Source: Mycolicibacterium diernhoferi (GTDB taxonomy: Bacteria > Actinomycetota > Actinomycetes > Mycobacteriales > Mycobacteriaceae). From it: a DNA stretch of 64,000 bases. The stretch is taken from the NCBI RefSeq assembly GCF_019456655.1, contig NZ_CP080332.1:3472001-3536000 (forward strand). Direction: 5' to 3'. Shown here piece after piece: positions 8,450-17,578 of this stretch (its first letter is position 1; the number at the start of each line of letters is the position of its first letter). A program made the position numbers and the translations under genes. Under the pieces are notes generated by a model. The model was not told the origin of the DNA and made no database searches. It saw nothing but the letters and a program-made list of their open reading frames with translations.

Positions 8450-10003
8450 TCAGTCGGTCAGCGTCGGCTCGGGGACACGTTCCTTGCCGGTCAGCGGATC
8501 CCGGGTCTCCCAGAACTTCGCACCGGCGATACCGAGCGCAATGGGGTCGAATATGGGATCGAGGCCTTCCTTTTTCTGCCGCTCATAGTCCCGCAACGCT
8601 TTGTAGGCGGGTTGCTGCAGGATGAGGATGCCGATGATGTTGAGCCAGGCCATTGTTCCCACACCGATATCGCCCAGCGTCCAGGCCTCGGTCGACGTCG
8701 ATACCGCTCCCGAGACGACCGACCCCAAGATCAGTGCCTGCAACACCAGGGTGGCGTCGCCGCCTACGGTTCCCCGGATCACCGGAACGTTGATGGTCGC
8801 GGCCTTGCCGAGCAGGAACCGCAGGTTGGTCTCGGCCATGTAGTAGTAGGCGATGATGGTGGTCAGACAGAAGAACGCCAGCGAAACCGCGATGAACGTC
8901 GATCCGCCACCCTGCCACAAGGTGTCGAACCCGATTTGCGCGAACGAGGGCCCCACCTCCGCATCGGCGGGCAGTGCGCCGCCCTCGGCGAGCACGGCGC
9001 CGGATTCGCTTTCTCCCTCGAACACCCGGTAGGCGCCGGTGGACAGGATCAGGAAGCCGGTCGCCGAGCAGATGAACAGCGTGTCGACGTAGACGGCGAA
9101 CGCCTGCACCAGACCCTGTTTCGCGGGATGGGAGACCTCGGCGGCTGCCGCCGCGTGCGGACCGGTCCCCTGGCCGGCCTCATTGGAGTAGATCCCGCGC
9201 TTGACGCCCCACATCACCGCGGCGCCGACGATGGCGCCGAAGCCTGCGTCCAGACCGAACGCGCTCTCGAAGATCAGCTTGACCACCCCGGGCAGGGCGT
9301 CGGCATTGGCCAGCACGATGATCATCGAGAGCACGATGTAGACCACCGCCATGAACGGCACCACGATCGAGGCGAAGGCCGCAATACGCTTGACGCCGCC
9401 GATGATCACGAACGCCAACAGGATCACCGTGCACACGCCGACGACCCATTTGGACACACCCCACGACTGGTTCATCGCCGAGGCCATCGAATTGGATTGC
9501 ACACTGGGCAGCAGCACACCGCAAGCGATCACCGTGACCGCGGCGAAGATCAGGCCGTAGACCTTGAACAACGGGGCGGCCTTGGTATGCGCCATAGCCC
9601 GACTCAGGTAGTACGCGGGTCCGCCGCGATACTCGCCGGTCAGTGGGTCCCTGGTTTTGTAGATCTGCCCCAGCGTGCACTCGACGAAGGACGTCGACGC
9701 GCCGAGAAACGCCACCGCCCACATCCAGAACAACGCACCGGGCCCGCCGAACGCGATGGCGGTGGCCACACCGGCGATGTTGCCCGTACCGACCCGGCCG
9801 GCCAGGGACATGGTCAGCGCCTGGAACGAGGAGACGCCGGACGGCGATTTCTCGCCCTTGAGCATCAGCCGGATCATCTCCCTGAACTGGCGCACCTGCA
9901 CGAACCGGGACCGGATCGAGAAATACACGCCCGCGGCCAGGCAGAGATAGACCAGCGCGTTGGACCAGATGTAGCTGTTCAGGGTGTTCAGAAATTCCGT
10001 CAC
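8450..10003 (-). CDS. Sodium:alanine symporter, AgcS family
   Basis: Sodium-coupled importer of alanine or glycine. The 517-residue membrane protein has the AGCS signatures GRVGTGNIAGVATAIAFGGP near the N terminus and YSNEAGQGTGPHAAAAAE in the middle, with about ten hydrophobic helices. The start is taken at GTG 10003, which has GGAG eight bases upstream. An in-frame ATG at 10033 lacks a ribosome-binding site and would add ten polar residues. No operon partner is clear. Confidence 0.9.
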   Translation of the reverse strand: MTEFLNTLNSYIWSNALVYLCLAAGVYFSIRSRFVQVRQFREMIRLMLKGEKSPSGVSSFQALTMSLAGRVGTGNIAGVATAIAFGGPGALFWMWAVAFLGASTSFVECTLGQIYKTRDPLTGEYRGGPAYYLSRAMAHTKAAPLFKVYGLIFAAVTVIACGVLLPSVQSNSMASAMNQSWGVSKWVVGVCTVILLAFVIIGGVKRIAAFASIVVPFMAVVYIVLSMIIVLANADALPGVVKLIFESAFGLDAGFGAIVGAAVMWGVKRGIYSNEAGQGTGPHAAAAAEVSHPAKQGLVQAFAVYVDTLFICSATGFLILSTGAYRVFEGESESGAVLAEGGALPADAEVGPSFAQIGFDTLWQGGGSTFIAVSLAFFCLTTIIAYYYMAETNLRFLLGKAATINVPVIRGTVGGDATLVLQALILGSVVSGAVSTSTEAWTLGDIGVGTMAWLNIIGILILQQPAYKALRDYERQKKEGLDPIFDPIALGIAGAKFWETRDPLTGKERVPEPTLTD

Positions 10004-10204
10004 TGCGGCGGCTCCGTCGGTAGATCGACCCATGATGTACGCGTTCGGATCTTCATCGTTGCAAAAGCAAGCGGGCGTTGTGTTAACAATTCGTCAATGC
10101 GGCGTAAGCAGATCCGGGCGCCGCGCGCGGGCGGTCCGCGGCGCTCGTGACAACCCGGCGCAGGTCTGTAAAGTTGCCCGGCACCCCTGAATTCGGAGGA
10201 ACCG

Positions 10205-11491
10205 ATGTCGACACCACGGGAGACCGCCGGGCTCGCGCCGTTGGACATGCACGGTCCACGCCGGGCCTGGGCCGCGGTGGCGGTGCTCGCGCTGGTCGGC
10301 ACCCTCAACTACGTCGACCGCTTCCTGCCCGGGGTGCTCGCCGAACCGATCAAACAGGATTTGGCGTTGTCCGACACCGCAATCGGTGTCATCAACGGAT
10401 TCGGCTTCCTGATCGTGTACGCGGTGCTCGGCATCGTGATCGCCCGCATCACCGACCGCGGCATGTTCGGCACCGTCATCGCGGGCTGTCTGACCTTGTG
10501 GGGCACCATGACCATGCTCGGCGGCGCCGTCGGATCGGGCTTCCAGCTCGCGCTCACCCGGGTGGGTGTGGCGGTCGGCGAGGCCGGCAGCAGCCCGGCC
10601 GCACACGCATACGTGGCCCGCAACTTCGTCCCCGAACGCCGGTCGGCACCGCTGGCCGTCATCACCATGTCCATTCCGCTGGCCAGTGCCGCCAGCCTGC
10701 TCGGCGGCGGCCTGCTGGCCGAGAGCCTCGGCTGGCGAATGGCTTTCGTGGTGATGGGCGGGATCAGCGTGCTGCTCGCCCCGCTGGTGCTGTGGGTGGT
10801 CGGCAGCCGCCAGACCCTGCCCGCCCCGCCGCAGCAGGAACGCGCCACACCGGTCAACTGGTGGGATCTGCTGCGCAAACCCAGCTTCCTGGCCATGGTG
10901 GGCGGCACCGCGCTGATCTCGGCGGCCGGATACTCGTTGACCACCTTCGCCCCGGCGTTCCTGATGCGCACCCGCGGCATGTCGCTCGGCGAGGTCGGTA
11001 TCGAGTACGGCCTGGCCACCGGCCTGACCGGCATCCTGGGTCTGCTGATCGTCGGACGGATCGCCGACCGGCTGGCGGCCCGCGACCCGCGCTGGCTGCT
11101 GTGGATCGTGGTGGTGCTGACCGCGATCCTGCTGCCCGCCTCGGCGCTGGCCTTCGTGGTCGAAAGCCAGGTGCTGTGCGTGTGGCTGCTGGCGTTGGGT
11201 TACGTCATCGGCACCGCCTACCTGGCGCCGTCCATCGCCGCCATCCAGCGCCTGGTGCCGCCCGAACAGCGCGCCACGGCCTCGGCGATCTTCCTGTTCT
11301 TCAACGCCACCCTGGGCTCGATCGGCCCGTTCCTGACCGGCGTGATCAGCGACTCACTGACCGCCGAACTGGGCCCGCAAGCGCTGGGCCGGGCCCTGCT
11401 GATCCTGGTGCCGACGATGCAGCTGGTGGCGCTGGGCTGCTACGCGCTGGCCGCGCGCAACTACCGCCGCGACATCGTCGAAGAGCGCTGA
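10205..11491 (+). CDS. MFS transporter
   Basis: A 428-residue major facilitator with 12 predicted membrane helices. The N-terminal part LVGTLNYVDRFLPGVLAEPI is the Y-x-D-R signature seen in the anion:cation symporter / sphingolipid-transporter-like branch, whose members move organic anions. A central loop around residue 200 separates the two halves. The start ATG follows GGAGGAACCG. It is divergent from the AgcS gene with about 200 bases between. The substrate cannot be told from sequence. Confidence 0.85.
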   Translation: MSTPRETAGLAPLDMHGPRRAWAAVAVLALVGTLNYVDRFLPGVLAEPIKQDLALSDTAIGVINGFGFLIVYAVLGIVIARITDRGMFGTVIAGCLTLWGTMTMLGGAVGSGFQLALTRVGVAVGEAGSSPAAHAYVARNFVPERRSAPLAVITMSIPLASAASLLGGGLLAESLGWRMAFVVMGGISVLLAPLVLWVVGSRQTLPAPPQQERATPVNWWDLLRKPSFLAMVGGTALISAAGYSLTTFAPAFLMRTRGMSLGEVGIEYGLATGLTGILGLLIVGRIADRLAARDPRWLLWIVVVLTAILLPASALAFVVESQVLCVWLLALGYVIGTAYLAPSIAAIQRLVPPEQRATASAIFLFFNATLGSIGPFLTGVISDSLTAELGPQALGRALLILVPTMQLVALGCYALAARNYRRDIVEER

Positions 11492-11517
11492 CCCGGCGAA
11501 ACTCGCGTACCCGTCGC

Positions 11518-11928
11518 TCAGAGGCGCGGCGGAGCAACCAATTCGCGTGTCTCGACGGGAGCTTTCCGCCGGGTCGCGCCCCACAGCCCCACCCCGATCC
11601 CGAACACCGCACCGCCGAGACCGACGAGGCGTTGTGAGCGCGGCATCCGGTGGTGCACGCCGGCACCGCCGAGCAGGTCGGCGGCGTCGGCCCCGCCGGA
11701 GGCCAGAAACCAGCCGCGGGTGTCCTTCCCGCGCAGCCCGGCCGCCAGCAACAGGCCACCGATCAGGGCGTCTCGGTACCCCATCGACCGCAACAGCAGT
11801 TGCGCCGTAGGGTCGGGGGTATCCGGTGCGCCCCACACCCGGTTGGCCCTCACCGGATCGACGAGAAACGAGACGCCGGAAGCCAATCGGATACTGCCCG
11901 CCACCAGGGCCGCACGGTCCATCGACAT
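11518..11928 (-). CDS. Small conserved membrane protein
   Basis: A 136-residue protein with three to four hydrophobic stretches (VSFLVDPVRANRVWG, RDALIGGLLLAAGL, LVGLGGAVFGIGVGLWG). It looks like the small DUF4267-type membrane proteins of actinobacteria, but I do not recognise a function. The start is placed at ATG 11928 because the upstream part of the frame (to 12147) lies over the isocitrate lyase start and reads like noncoding sequence. It is convergent with the MFS gene and divergent from isocitrate lyase. Confidence 0.6.
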   Translation of the reverse strand: MSMDRAALVAGSIRLASGVSFLVDPVRANRVWGAPDTPDPTAQLLLRSMGYRDALIGGLLLAAGLRGKDTRGWFLASGGADAADLLGGAGVHHRMPRSQRLVGLGGAVFGIGVGLWGATRRKAPVETRELVAPPRL

Positions 11929-12043
11929 GGACGGCAGCCTAGGACGCGCCGCACCGCGGCCGCTTGCATTTGAACCAACTGGGTCCGGCGCGCGCCCGGC
12001 ACCACGATAATCAAGGAACCCGAGCTCGAAGAGGAGCAGACAG

Positions 12044-14335
12044 ATGGCCAAGAGGGCAGCGGACGCCGCCACACCCGAGCAGGACTTCGAACGGGATGTG
12101 GCCGCCACCCAGGAGTATTTCGACAGCCCCCGCTTCGAGGGGATCACCCGGCTCTACTCGGCCCGCCAGGTCGCCGAGCAGCGCGGCACCATCCCCGCGG
12201 ACTATCCGGTGGCCCGGGAGGCCGCGGCCGCCTTCTACCCGCGACTGCGCGAGCTGTTCAGCCAGAAGAAGAGCATCACCACCTTCGGCCCGTACTCCCC
12301 CGGCCAGGCCGTGACGATGAAGCGGATGGGGATCGAGGGCATTTATCTGGGCGGGTGGGCCACCTCGGCGAAGGGATCGATCAGCGAGGATCCCGGTCCC
12401 GATCTGGCCAGCTACCCGCTGAGCCAGGTGCCCGACGAGGCGGCCGGTCTGGTGCGCGCGCTGCTGACCGCCGACCGCAACCAGCAGTACCTGCGCCTGA
12501 AGATGACCCCCGAGCAGCGGGCGGCAACGCCGGCGGTGGACTACCGCCCGTTCATCATCGCCGACGCCGACACCGGTCACGGCGGTGATCCGCACGTGCG
12601 CAACCTGATTCGCCGTTTCGTCGAGTCGGGTGTGCCCGGATACCACATCGAGGACCAGCGGCCGGGCACCAAGAAGTGTGGCCACCAGGGTGGCAAGGTG
12701 CTGGTCCCGTCGGACGAGCAGATCAAGCGGCTCAACACCGCGCGCTTCCAGCTCGACATCATGCGGGTGCCCGGCATCATCGTGGCCCGCACCGATGCCG
12801 AGGCCGCCAACCTGATCGACAGCCGCGCCGACGAGCGGGACCAGCCGTTCCTGCTCGGCGCCACGAATCTGAAGATCCCGCCGTACAAGTCGTGCTTCCT
12901 GGCGATGACGCGGCACTTTCACAACCAGGGTGTCGCAGACCTCAACGGACACCTGCTGTACGCGCTGCCCGACGGGGAGTACGCCGCCGCCGAGGCCTGG
13001 CTGGACAGTCAGGGCATCCTCGCCGACATCGCCACCGCGGCCGCGGACTACAAGAAGGACCCCGGGCAGTCCATCGACGCGCTGTTCGACGGGGTGGAGT
13101 CGCGGTTCGTGGAGGCCTGGCAGAACGACGCCGGGTTGGAGACCTACGGCGATGCGGTCGCCGAGCTGCTGGAGTTCCGGGAGCGTGAGGGCGAGAAGGC
13201 CGATATGAGTGCGGCGCAGTGGCGGGAGTTCGCCAAGACCGCCTCGCTGTACGCGGCGCGCGGCAAGGCCAAGGAGCTCGGCGCCGACGTGGCCTGGGAT
13301 CCCGAGCGGGTGAAGACGCCGGAGGGTTACTACCAGATCCGCGGCGGGATCCCGTACGCGATCGCCAAGTCGCTGGCCGCCGCACCGTTCGCGGACATCC
13401 TGTGGATGGAGACCAAGACCGCCGACCTGGCCGACGCCCGCCAGTTCGCGCACGCCATCCACGCCGTGTACCCGGACAAGATGCTGGCCTACAACCTGTC
13501 CCCGTCGTTCAACTGGGACACCACCGGCATGAGTGACGACGAGATGCGGGCCTTCCCGGAGGAGATCGGCAAGCTCGGCTTCGTCTTCAACTTCATGACC
13601 TACGGCGGGCACCAGATCGACGGGGTGGCGGCCGAGGAGTTCGCGACCGCGCTGCTGCAGGATGGCATGCTGTCGCTGGCGCGGCTGCAACGCAAGATGC
13701 GCCTGGTCGAATCCCCTTACCGCACACCGCAAACGCTGGTGGGTGGTCCGCGCAGCGACGCCGCGCTGGCCGCCTCGTCGGGACGCACCGCGACCACCAA
13801 GAGCATGGGCAAGGGGTCCACCCAGCATCAGCACCTGGTGCAGACCGAGGTGCCGCGCAAGCTGCTGGAGGAATGGCTGGCGCTGTGGAGCGAGCACTAT
13901 GAGCTCGGCGAGACGCTGCGGGTTCAGCTGCGGCCGCGCCGCGCCGGCTCCGATGTGCTGGAGCTCGGCATCTACGGTGACGGTGACGAGAAGCTGGCCG
14001 ATGTCGTCGTCGACCCGATCAAGGACCGGCACGGCCGCAACATCCTGACGGTGCGCGACCAGAACACCTACGCCGAGAAGCTTCGCAAGAAGCGCCTGAT
14101 GGACGTCATCCACCTGTGGCTCATCCACCGGTTCAAGCCGGAGATCGTGTACTACGTGACGCCCACCGAGGACAACATCTATCAGACCGAGAAGATGAAG
14201 AAGCACGGCATCTTCAGCAACGTCTACCAGGAGGTCGGCGAGATCATCGTCGCCGATGTGAACCAGGAGCGCATCGACGAGCTGCTGGCCCCCGACCGGA
14301 AGGCGCTCGGCAAGCTGATCCGCAAGGAGGACTAG
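12044..14335 (+). CDS. aceA: Isocitrate lyase, large (ICL2/AceA) form
   Basis: Cleaves isocitrate to glyoxylate and succinate in the glyoxylate shunt, needed for growth on fatty acids, and usually also acts as methylisocitrate lyase. At 763 residues it is the long mycobacterial ICL2 type. The catalytic signature [10 protein letters not shown] lies near residue 208, and the metal/substrate loop DADTGHGG just before it. The C-terminal domain beyond residue 600 ([20 protein letters not shown]) is the extra region of ICL2, which has been reported to bind acetyl-CoA as an activator. It starts after an AGGAGCAGACAG-like ribosome-binding site and ends just before a strong hairpin. Confidence 0.97.
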   Translation: MAKRAADAATPEQDFERDVAATQEYFDSPRFEGITRLYSARQVAEQRGTIPADYPVAREAAAAFYPRLRELFSQKKSITTFGPYSPGQAVTMKRMGIEGIYLGGWATSAKGSISEDPGPDLASYPLSQVPDEAAGLVRALLTADRNQQYLRLKMTPEQRAATPAVDYRPFIIADADTGHGGDPHVRNLIRRFVESGVPGYHIEDQRPGTKKCGHQGGKVLVPSDEQIKRLNTARFQLDIMRVPGIIVARTDAEAANLIDSRADERDQPFLLGATNLKIPPYKSCFLAMTRHFHNQGVADLNGHLLYALPDGEYAAAEAWLDSQGILADIATAAADYKKDPGQSIDALFDGVESRFVEAWQNDAGLETYGDAVAELLEFREREGEKADMSAAQWREFAKTASLYAARGKAKELGADVAWDPERVKTPEGYYQIRGGIPYAIAKSLAAAPFADILWMETKTADLADARQFAHAIHAVYPDKMLAYNLSPSFNWDTTGMSDDEMRAFPEEIGKLGFVFNFMTYGGHQIDGVAAEEFATALLQDGMLSLARLQRKMRLVESPYRTPQTLVGGPRSDAALAASSGRTATTKSMGKGSTQHQHLVQTEVPRKLLEEWLALWSEHYELGETLRVQLRPRRAGSDVLELGIYGDGDEKLADVVVDPIKDRHGRNILTVRDQNTYAEKLRKKRLMDVIHLWLIHRFKPEIVYYVTPTEDNIYQTEKMKKHGIFSNVYQEVGEIIVADVNQERIDELLAPDRKALGKLIRKED

Positions 14336-14336
14336 C

Positions 14337-14385
14337 GATTTCGGCGCGCTGAGGTTTGCAAGGCGAACGTCAGCGCGCCGAAATC
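14337..14385. terminator. Bidirectional hairpin terminator
   Basis: GATTTCGGCGCGCTGA (14337-14352) is a perfect inverted repeat of TCAGCGCGCCGAAATC (14370-14385), with a 17-base loop. It sits between the isocitrate lyase stop and the stop of the convergent esterase-like gene, where a shared terminator would be expected. It has no long T-run, as is common in mycobacteria. Confidence 0.8.
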
Positions 14386-14387
14386 AC

Positions 14388-16718
14388 CTAGAGCGTGCCC
14401 AGGTCGAGGAACACCGTCTCACCGTTGGCGTCCTCGACACCGTCATTGTCGGTGACCACATACGCGTGGCCGTTGCCGGCGACGGCGAAGCCCTCGACCT
14501 TCTCCTGCACGAATCCGTTGGTGGCCGCCAGATCCGGCAACAGGTCCCGAACCAGCTTCTTGGGCAACACCTTCGGTGCGGCCGTACCGCTCACACCGCC
14601 CTCGGTCGGAATATCCACCCGGTAGATCGCCTTGACCCGGGCGTCGGGACCGTTGAGCTTGTCACGTTCGAGCACCAGCAGTGCACCGTCGTGGACGGCG
14701 ATCTCGGACAGTCCGACCCAGTCCCCCTCGGCATCGGTGGACTCCAACTGGTAGCCGAACCACTGCCAGGACTCGTCCGCCCGGTCGTAGCGGCCCAGCC
14801 GGACCACCCCCTGCGGGTCGGATTTCAGCTCGCGCTGCAGCGCCACCCAGACCTGATCCCCGTCGACGGCAACACCTTCCAGGCCCTGCCCGCCGAGTTC
14901 GGCGGCGATGTCGGCGGGCAGTTTCACCCGCTCGGTGATCGCGCCGTCGGTGCCCACCTCGACCAGTTCGCTGCCGGCGCCGTCCTCACCCTCGACGGCG
15001 AGCAGGAAGCCGTCCGGACGGGCGGCGATCCCCTCGACGTCCAGGGTGACCGGCTTGCCGTCCTCGGTGACGACGAGTTCGCGCTCGATCAGCGCCGGTG
15101 TCGCCGACAGGTCGACGCCGAGGATGCGGGCCGGGCCGTAGGCGCCATCGGTGGCGGTGAACAGCCGGTCGGGTGCACCGGGATCGGCGGACAGCGCGCC
15201 GAGTGCACCCCAGCCGATCGGAGTGCCGTCGAGGTCACCGGACACGATCGACGGGAACGCCGGCTTGCCGCCGGCCTGCGCGTACGCGTCGCCGTATCCG
15301 TAGACGGTGACCGAGGCGCGCACCCGTTCCTCCGCGTCGTCGGCCTCCGACGAGATGATCAGCAGATCGCGGGCCGGGATGGCCAGCACTCCCTCGGGTC
15401 CCGGTGTGGTCGGCAGGATCTGGCGGAACACCGGGGCCGCCGGGTCACTCACGTCATAGGCGGCGACGAAGTTGCTGCGTTCGGAGGCCACCAAAGCCGT
15501 TGGACGCCCACCGATCTCGATGATGGCCAGACCTTCGGGTTCGGGGCCCTTGGAATCCGCGCGGCTTTCGATGTGCAGACCGGTGCGCACGGCGAGTTGT
15601 TCGAAGGAGTTCCCGGCGTCCCAGACCACCTCGCCGGTCATCGCGTCGAAGACGGTCCAACCGCGGGTACCGCCCTTCCAGTCCCCCTCGTTGGCGGTCG
15701 CCAGGTGATCATCCCCGATCCAGCCGATCGCGTCCGGTTCGCGCGGGAGGGCCGCGATCGATCCGCTCTGGTCCAGCGTGCCGTCCTCGGCGGTGTCGAC
15801 CCCGTCCACGGCCTGGGCGCCCGCAGTGAAAATGCTCGACACCGCACCGGTCTTGCCGTCGATGACGGCGATGCCGTTGTTCTCCTGCAGGGTCAGCGCG
15901 ACCTGTCCGCGCGAGTTGATGCTGACGTATTCGGGCTCCAGGTCCTGCGGGGTGTCCAGACCCGCCGCCCGGGCCTGCTCCACGTCGAGATCGACCTTGC
16001 GCGCGGTCCACGCCGCCGGCGGCCCGGCAAGGGTGAGCAACTGCAGGAAACCCGTCGGCGGCTGCGGCAGGTCGCCCTCCTCGGCGCCGCCCGGGGTGAA
16101 CTCCTCGTCGCGTTGGTTCTCCATGGCGATCGCGGCGAACGAGCCGTCCGGGCTGACCGCGATGGAGTCGGGTTGGCCACCGAGGTCGATGCTGTGCACC
16201 CGGGTGCGGTCGGCGACCCGGACGACGTCGACGCGTCCGGACGGATGGGCGAAGTCCCCGCCGGCGCCGGCTCCGGTGGTGTCCACGACCACAAGCACGT
16301 ACTCGCCCACCGCGGCCACCGAGGTGGGTTGGTCGTCGGCGTGGCCGAGTTCGGCCAGCGAGAGCACACCCAGCCCGGTGGGTTCGGACGGATCCCGGAT
16401 GTCGAGGAAGCCGATGCGCTTGGCCGCCGCGTCGGTGTAGATGACGGTGTTGCCGTCCGGGGTGACCGTCGAGATCTCGGCGACGGTCTCGGCGCCCGGG
16501 TCCTCGCCGGCCGGACGGTTGAGATACACCGGGTAGGTGGCCAGCCGGTGGTAGCGCTGCGCATCCGGCAGGTTCCAGTCGATCGGTGAGGTCGCCCGCT
16601 GGGCCGGGGGCGTGGAGGCGGATGAGGTGTTGTCCTCCGGTGTGCCGGCCGAGCAGGCGGACGCGAGCAAGGCGGTGGCGGCGGCCACGGCGGTGACTCG
16701 GCTTCGGTTGGACGTCAT
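14388..16718 (-). CDS. Secreted esterase-like phytase-family lipoprotein
   Basis: A 776-residue exported protein with a lipobox signal (TALLASACSAG, Cys about 21) and a beta-propeller body. The first half has repeated YVTN/WD-like blades (PDGNTVIYTDAAAKRIGFLD, SPDGSFAAIAMENQRDEEF). The second half resembles the phytase-like esterase domain (DLDVEGIAARPDGFLLAVEGE, EKVEGFAVAGNGHAYVVTDN). Family members are secreted phosphatase or esterase-like enzymes; the substrate here is unknown. ATG 16718 is chosen because it gives a clean signal peptide; the frame extends upstream to 16880 without one. Confidence 0.8.
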   Translation of the reverse strand: MTSNRSRVTAVAAATALLASACSAGTPEDNTSSASTPPAQRATSPIDWNLPDAQRYHRLATYPVYLNRPAGEDPGAETVAEISTVTPDGNTVIYTDAAAKRIGFLDIRDPSEPTGLGVLSLAELGHADDQPTSVAAVGEYVLVVVDTTGAGAGGDFAHPSGRVDVVRVADRTRVHSIDLGGQPDSIAVSPDGSFAAIAMENQRDEEFTPGGAEEGDLPQPPTGFLQLLTLAGPPAAWTARKVDLDVEQARAAGLDTPQDLEPEYVSINSRGQVALTLQENNGIAVIDGKTGAVSSIFTAGAQAVDGVDTAEDGTLDQSGSIAALPREPDAIGWIGDDHLATANEGDWKGGTRGWTVFDAMTGEVVWDAGNSFEQLAVRTGLHIESRADSKGPEPEGLAIIEIGGRPTALVASERSNFVAAYDVSDPAAPVFRQILPTTPGPEGVLAIPARDLLIISSEADDAEERVRASVTVYGYGDAYAQAGGKPAFPSIVSGDLDGTPIGWGALGALSADPGAPDRLFTATDGAYGPARILGVDLSATPALIERELVVTEDGKPVTLDVEGIAARPDGFLLAVEGEDGAGSELVEVGTDGAITERVKLPADIAAELGGQGLEGVAVDGDQVWVALQRELKSDPQGVVRLGRYDRADESWQWFGYQLESTDAEGDWVGLSEIAVHDGALLVLERDKLNGPDARVKAIYRVDIPTEGGVSGTAAPKVLPKKLVRDLLPDLAATNGFVQEKVEGFAVAGNGHAYVVTDNDGVEDANGETVFLDLGTL

Positions 16719-16894
16719 ACGGGCCCCTGTTCGGTCGGTGGTGAAAGTCGAGTGATCTTGACCAAGCCGGATGAACGGTGGGCAACGCAAACGTGGCCGA
16801 GGAGAGTGCGGGAGGAGTCCGGTCGGTGCGCCGCGCAACATGACCTCGCCGAGATTGATGCCCTTCGCACGATCGGCCATTTAAAGTGCTCTGC

Positions 16895-17566
16895 GTGAGC
16901 ACAACAAGGTCAGCCGCAAACCGTGGTCGGTGGCTGGCCGTCATTGTCTCCGTCGCCGTCTCCGGTGCGGCGCTCTACGCCCAGAACGCGGCGCCCCGCC
17001 ACGCCGAGCACCCCGGCGCCGACCCGTCCGCGCAGAGTGCCGAACACGCTTCCGGGGCGCCGCTGCTGCCCACCAACTCCGCGCAGGCTCCGACCGAGGC
17101 CGAGCTGCTGGCGGTGAGCGCCCCGGTGGACACCCGGGTGCTCGATTTCCCGCTGGCAGCCGGGGTCGCACCCGAGGGCGGACTGCAGACCAAGACGATC
17201 TGGGTGGCCCGCGCCATCAGCATGATGTACCCGGAGATCACCACCATCGGCGGGTTCCGGCAGGACGCGCTGAAGTGGCACCCCAACGGTCTGGCCATCG
17301 ACGTGATGATCCCGAACCACAACAGCGACGAGGGCATTGCGCTCGGCAACCAGATCGCGGGCCTGGCGCTGGCTAACGCGCAGCGCTGGGGCGTCATCCA
17401 CGTCATCTGGCGGCAAGGCTTCTACCCCGGCATCGGGGCGCCGAGCTGGACCGCGGACTACGGATCGGAGACGTTGAACCACTTCGACCACGTGCACATC
17501 GCGACCGATGGGGGCGGATACCCCACCGGCCGCGAGTCGTACTACCTGGGTTCGATGAACTCCTGA
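16895..17566 (+). CDS. Secreted protein with M15-peptidase-like zinc residues (paralog 1)
   Basis: Probable exported cell-wall protein of 223 residues. It has an N-terminal membrane anchor or signal (WLAVIVSVAVSGAALYAQNA), a Pro/Ala-rich linker, and a C-terminal domain of about 130 residues with WHPNGLAIDVMIP and HFDHVHIATDGGG. These place His, Asp and His-x-His as in the D-Ala-D-Ala peptidase (M15)-like fold. The domain matches what is annotated as the ARB-07466/VldE-like C-terminal domain. It is closely similar to the gene at 23598-24221. The start is GTG 16895; GTG 16886 is an alternative. It is divergent from the esterase gene. Peptidoglycan as substrate is an inference. Confidence 0.7.
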   Translation: MSTTRSAANRGRWLAVIVSVAVSGAALYAQNAAPRHAEHPGADPSAQSAEHASGAPLLPTNSAQAPTEAELLAVSAPVDTRVLDFPLAAGVAPEGGLQTKTIWVARAISMMYPEITTIGGFRQDALKWHPNGLAIDVMIPNHNSDEGIALGNQIAGLALANAQRWGVIHVIWRQGFYPGIGAPSWTADYGSETLNHFDHVHIATDGGGYPTGRESYYLGSMNS

Positions 17567-17578
17567 GGTTGCAAGCCC

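Noticed and set aside
10094-10606. Minus-strand open frame rich in His, Asp and Gln over the MFS start
   Set aside because: Antisense to a clear transporter gene and without motifs. Several similar His/Asp/Arg-rich frames across the window are shadows of GC-rich genes.
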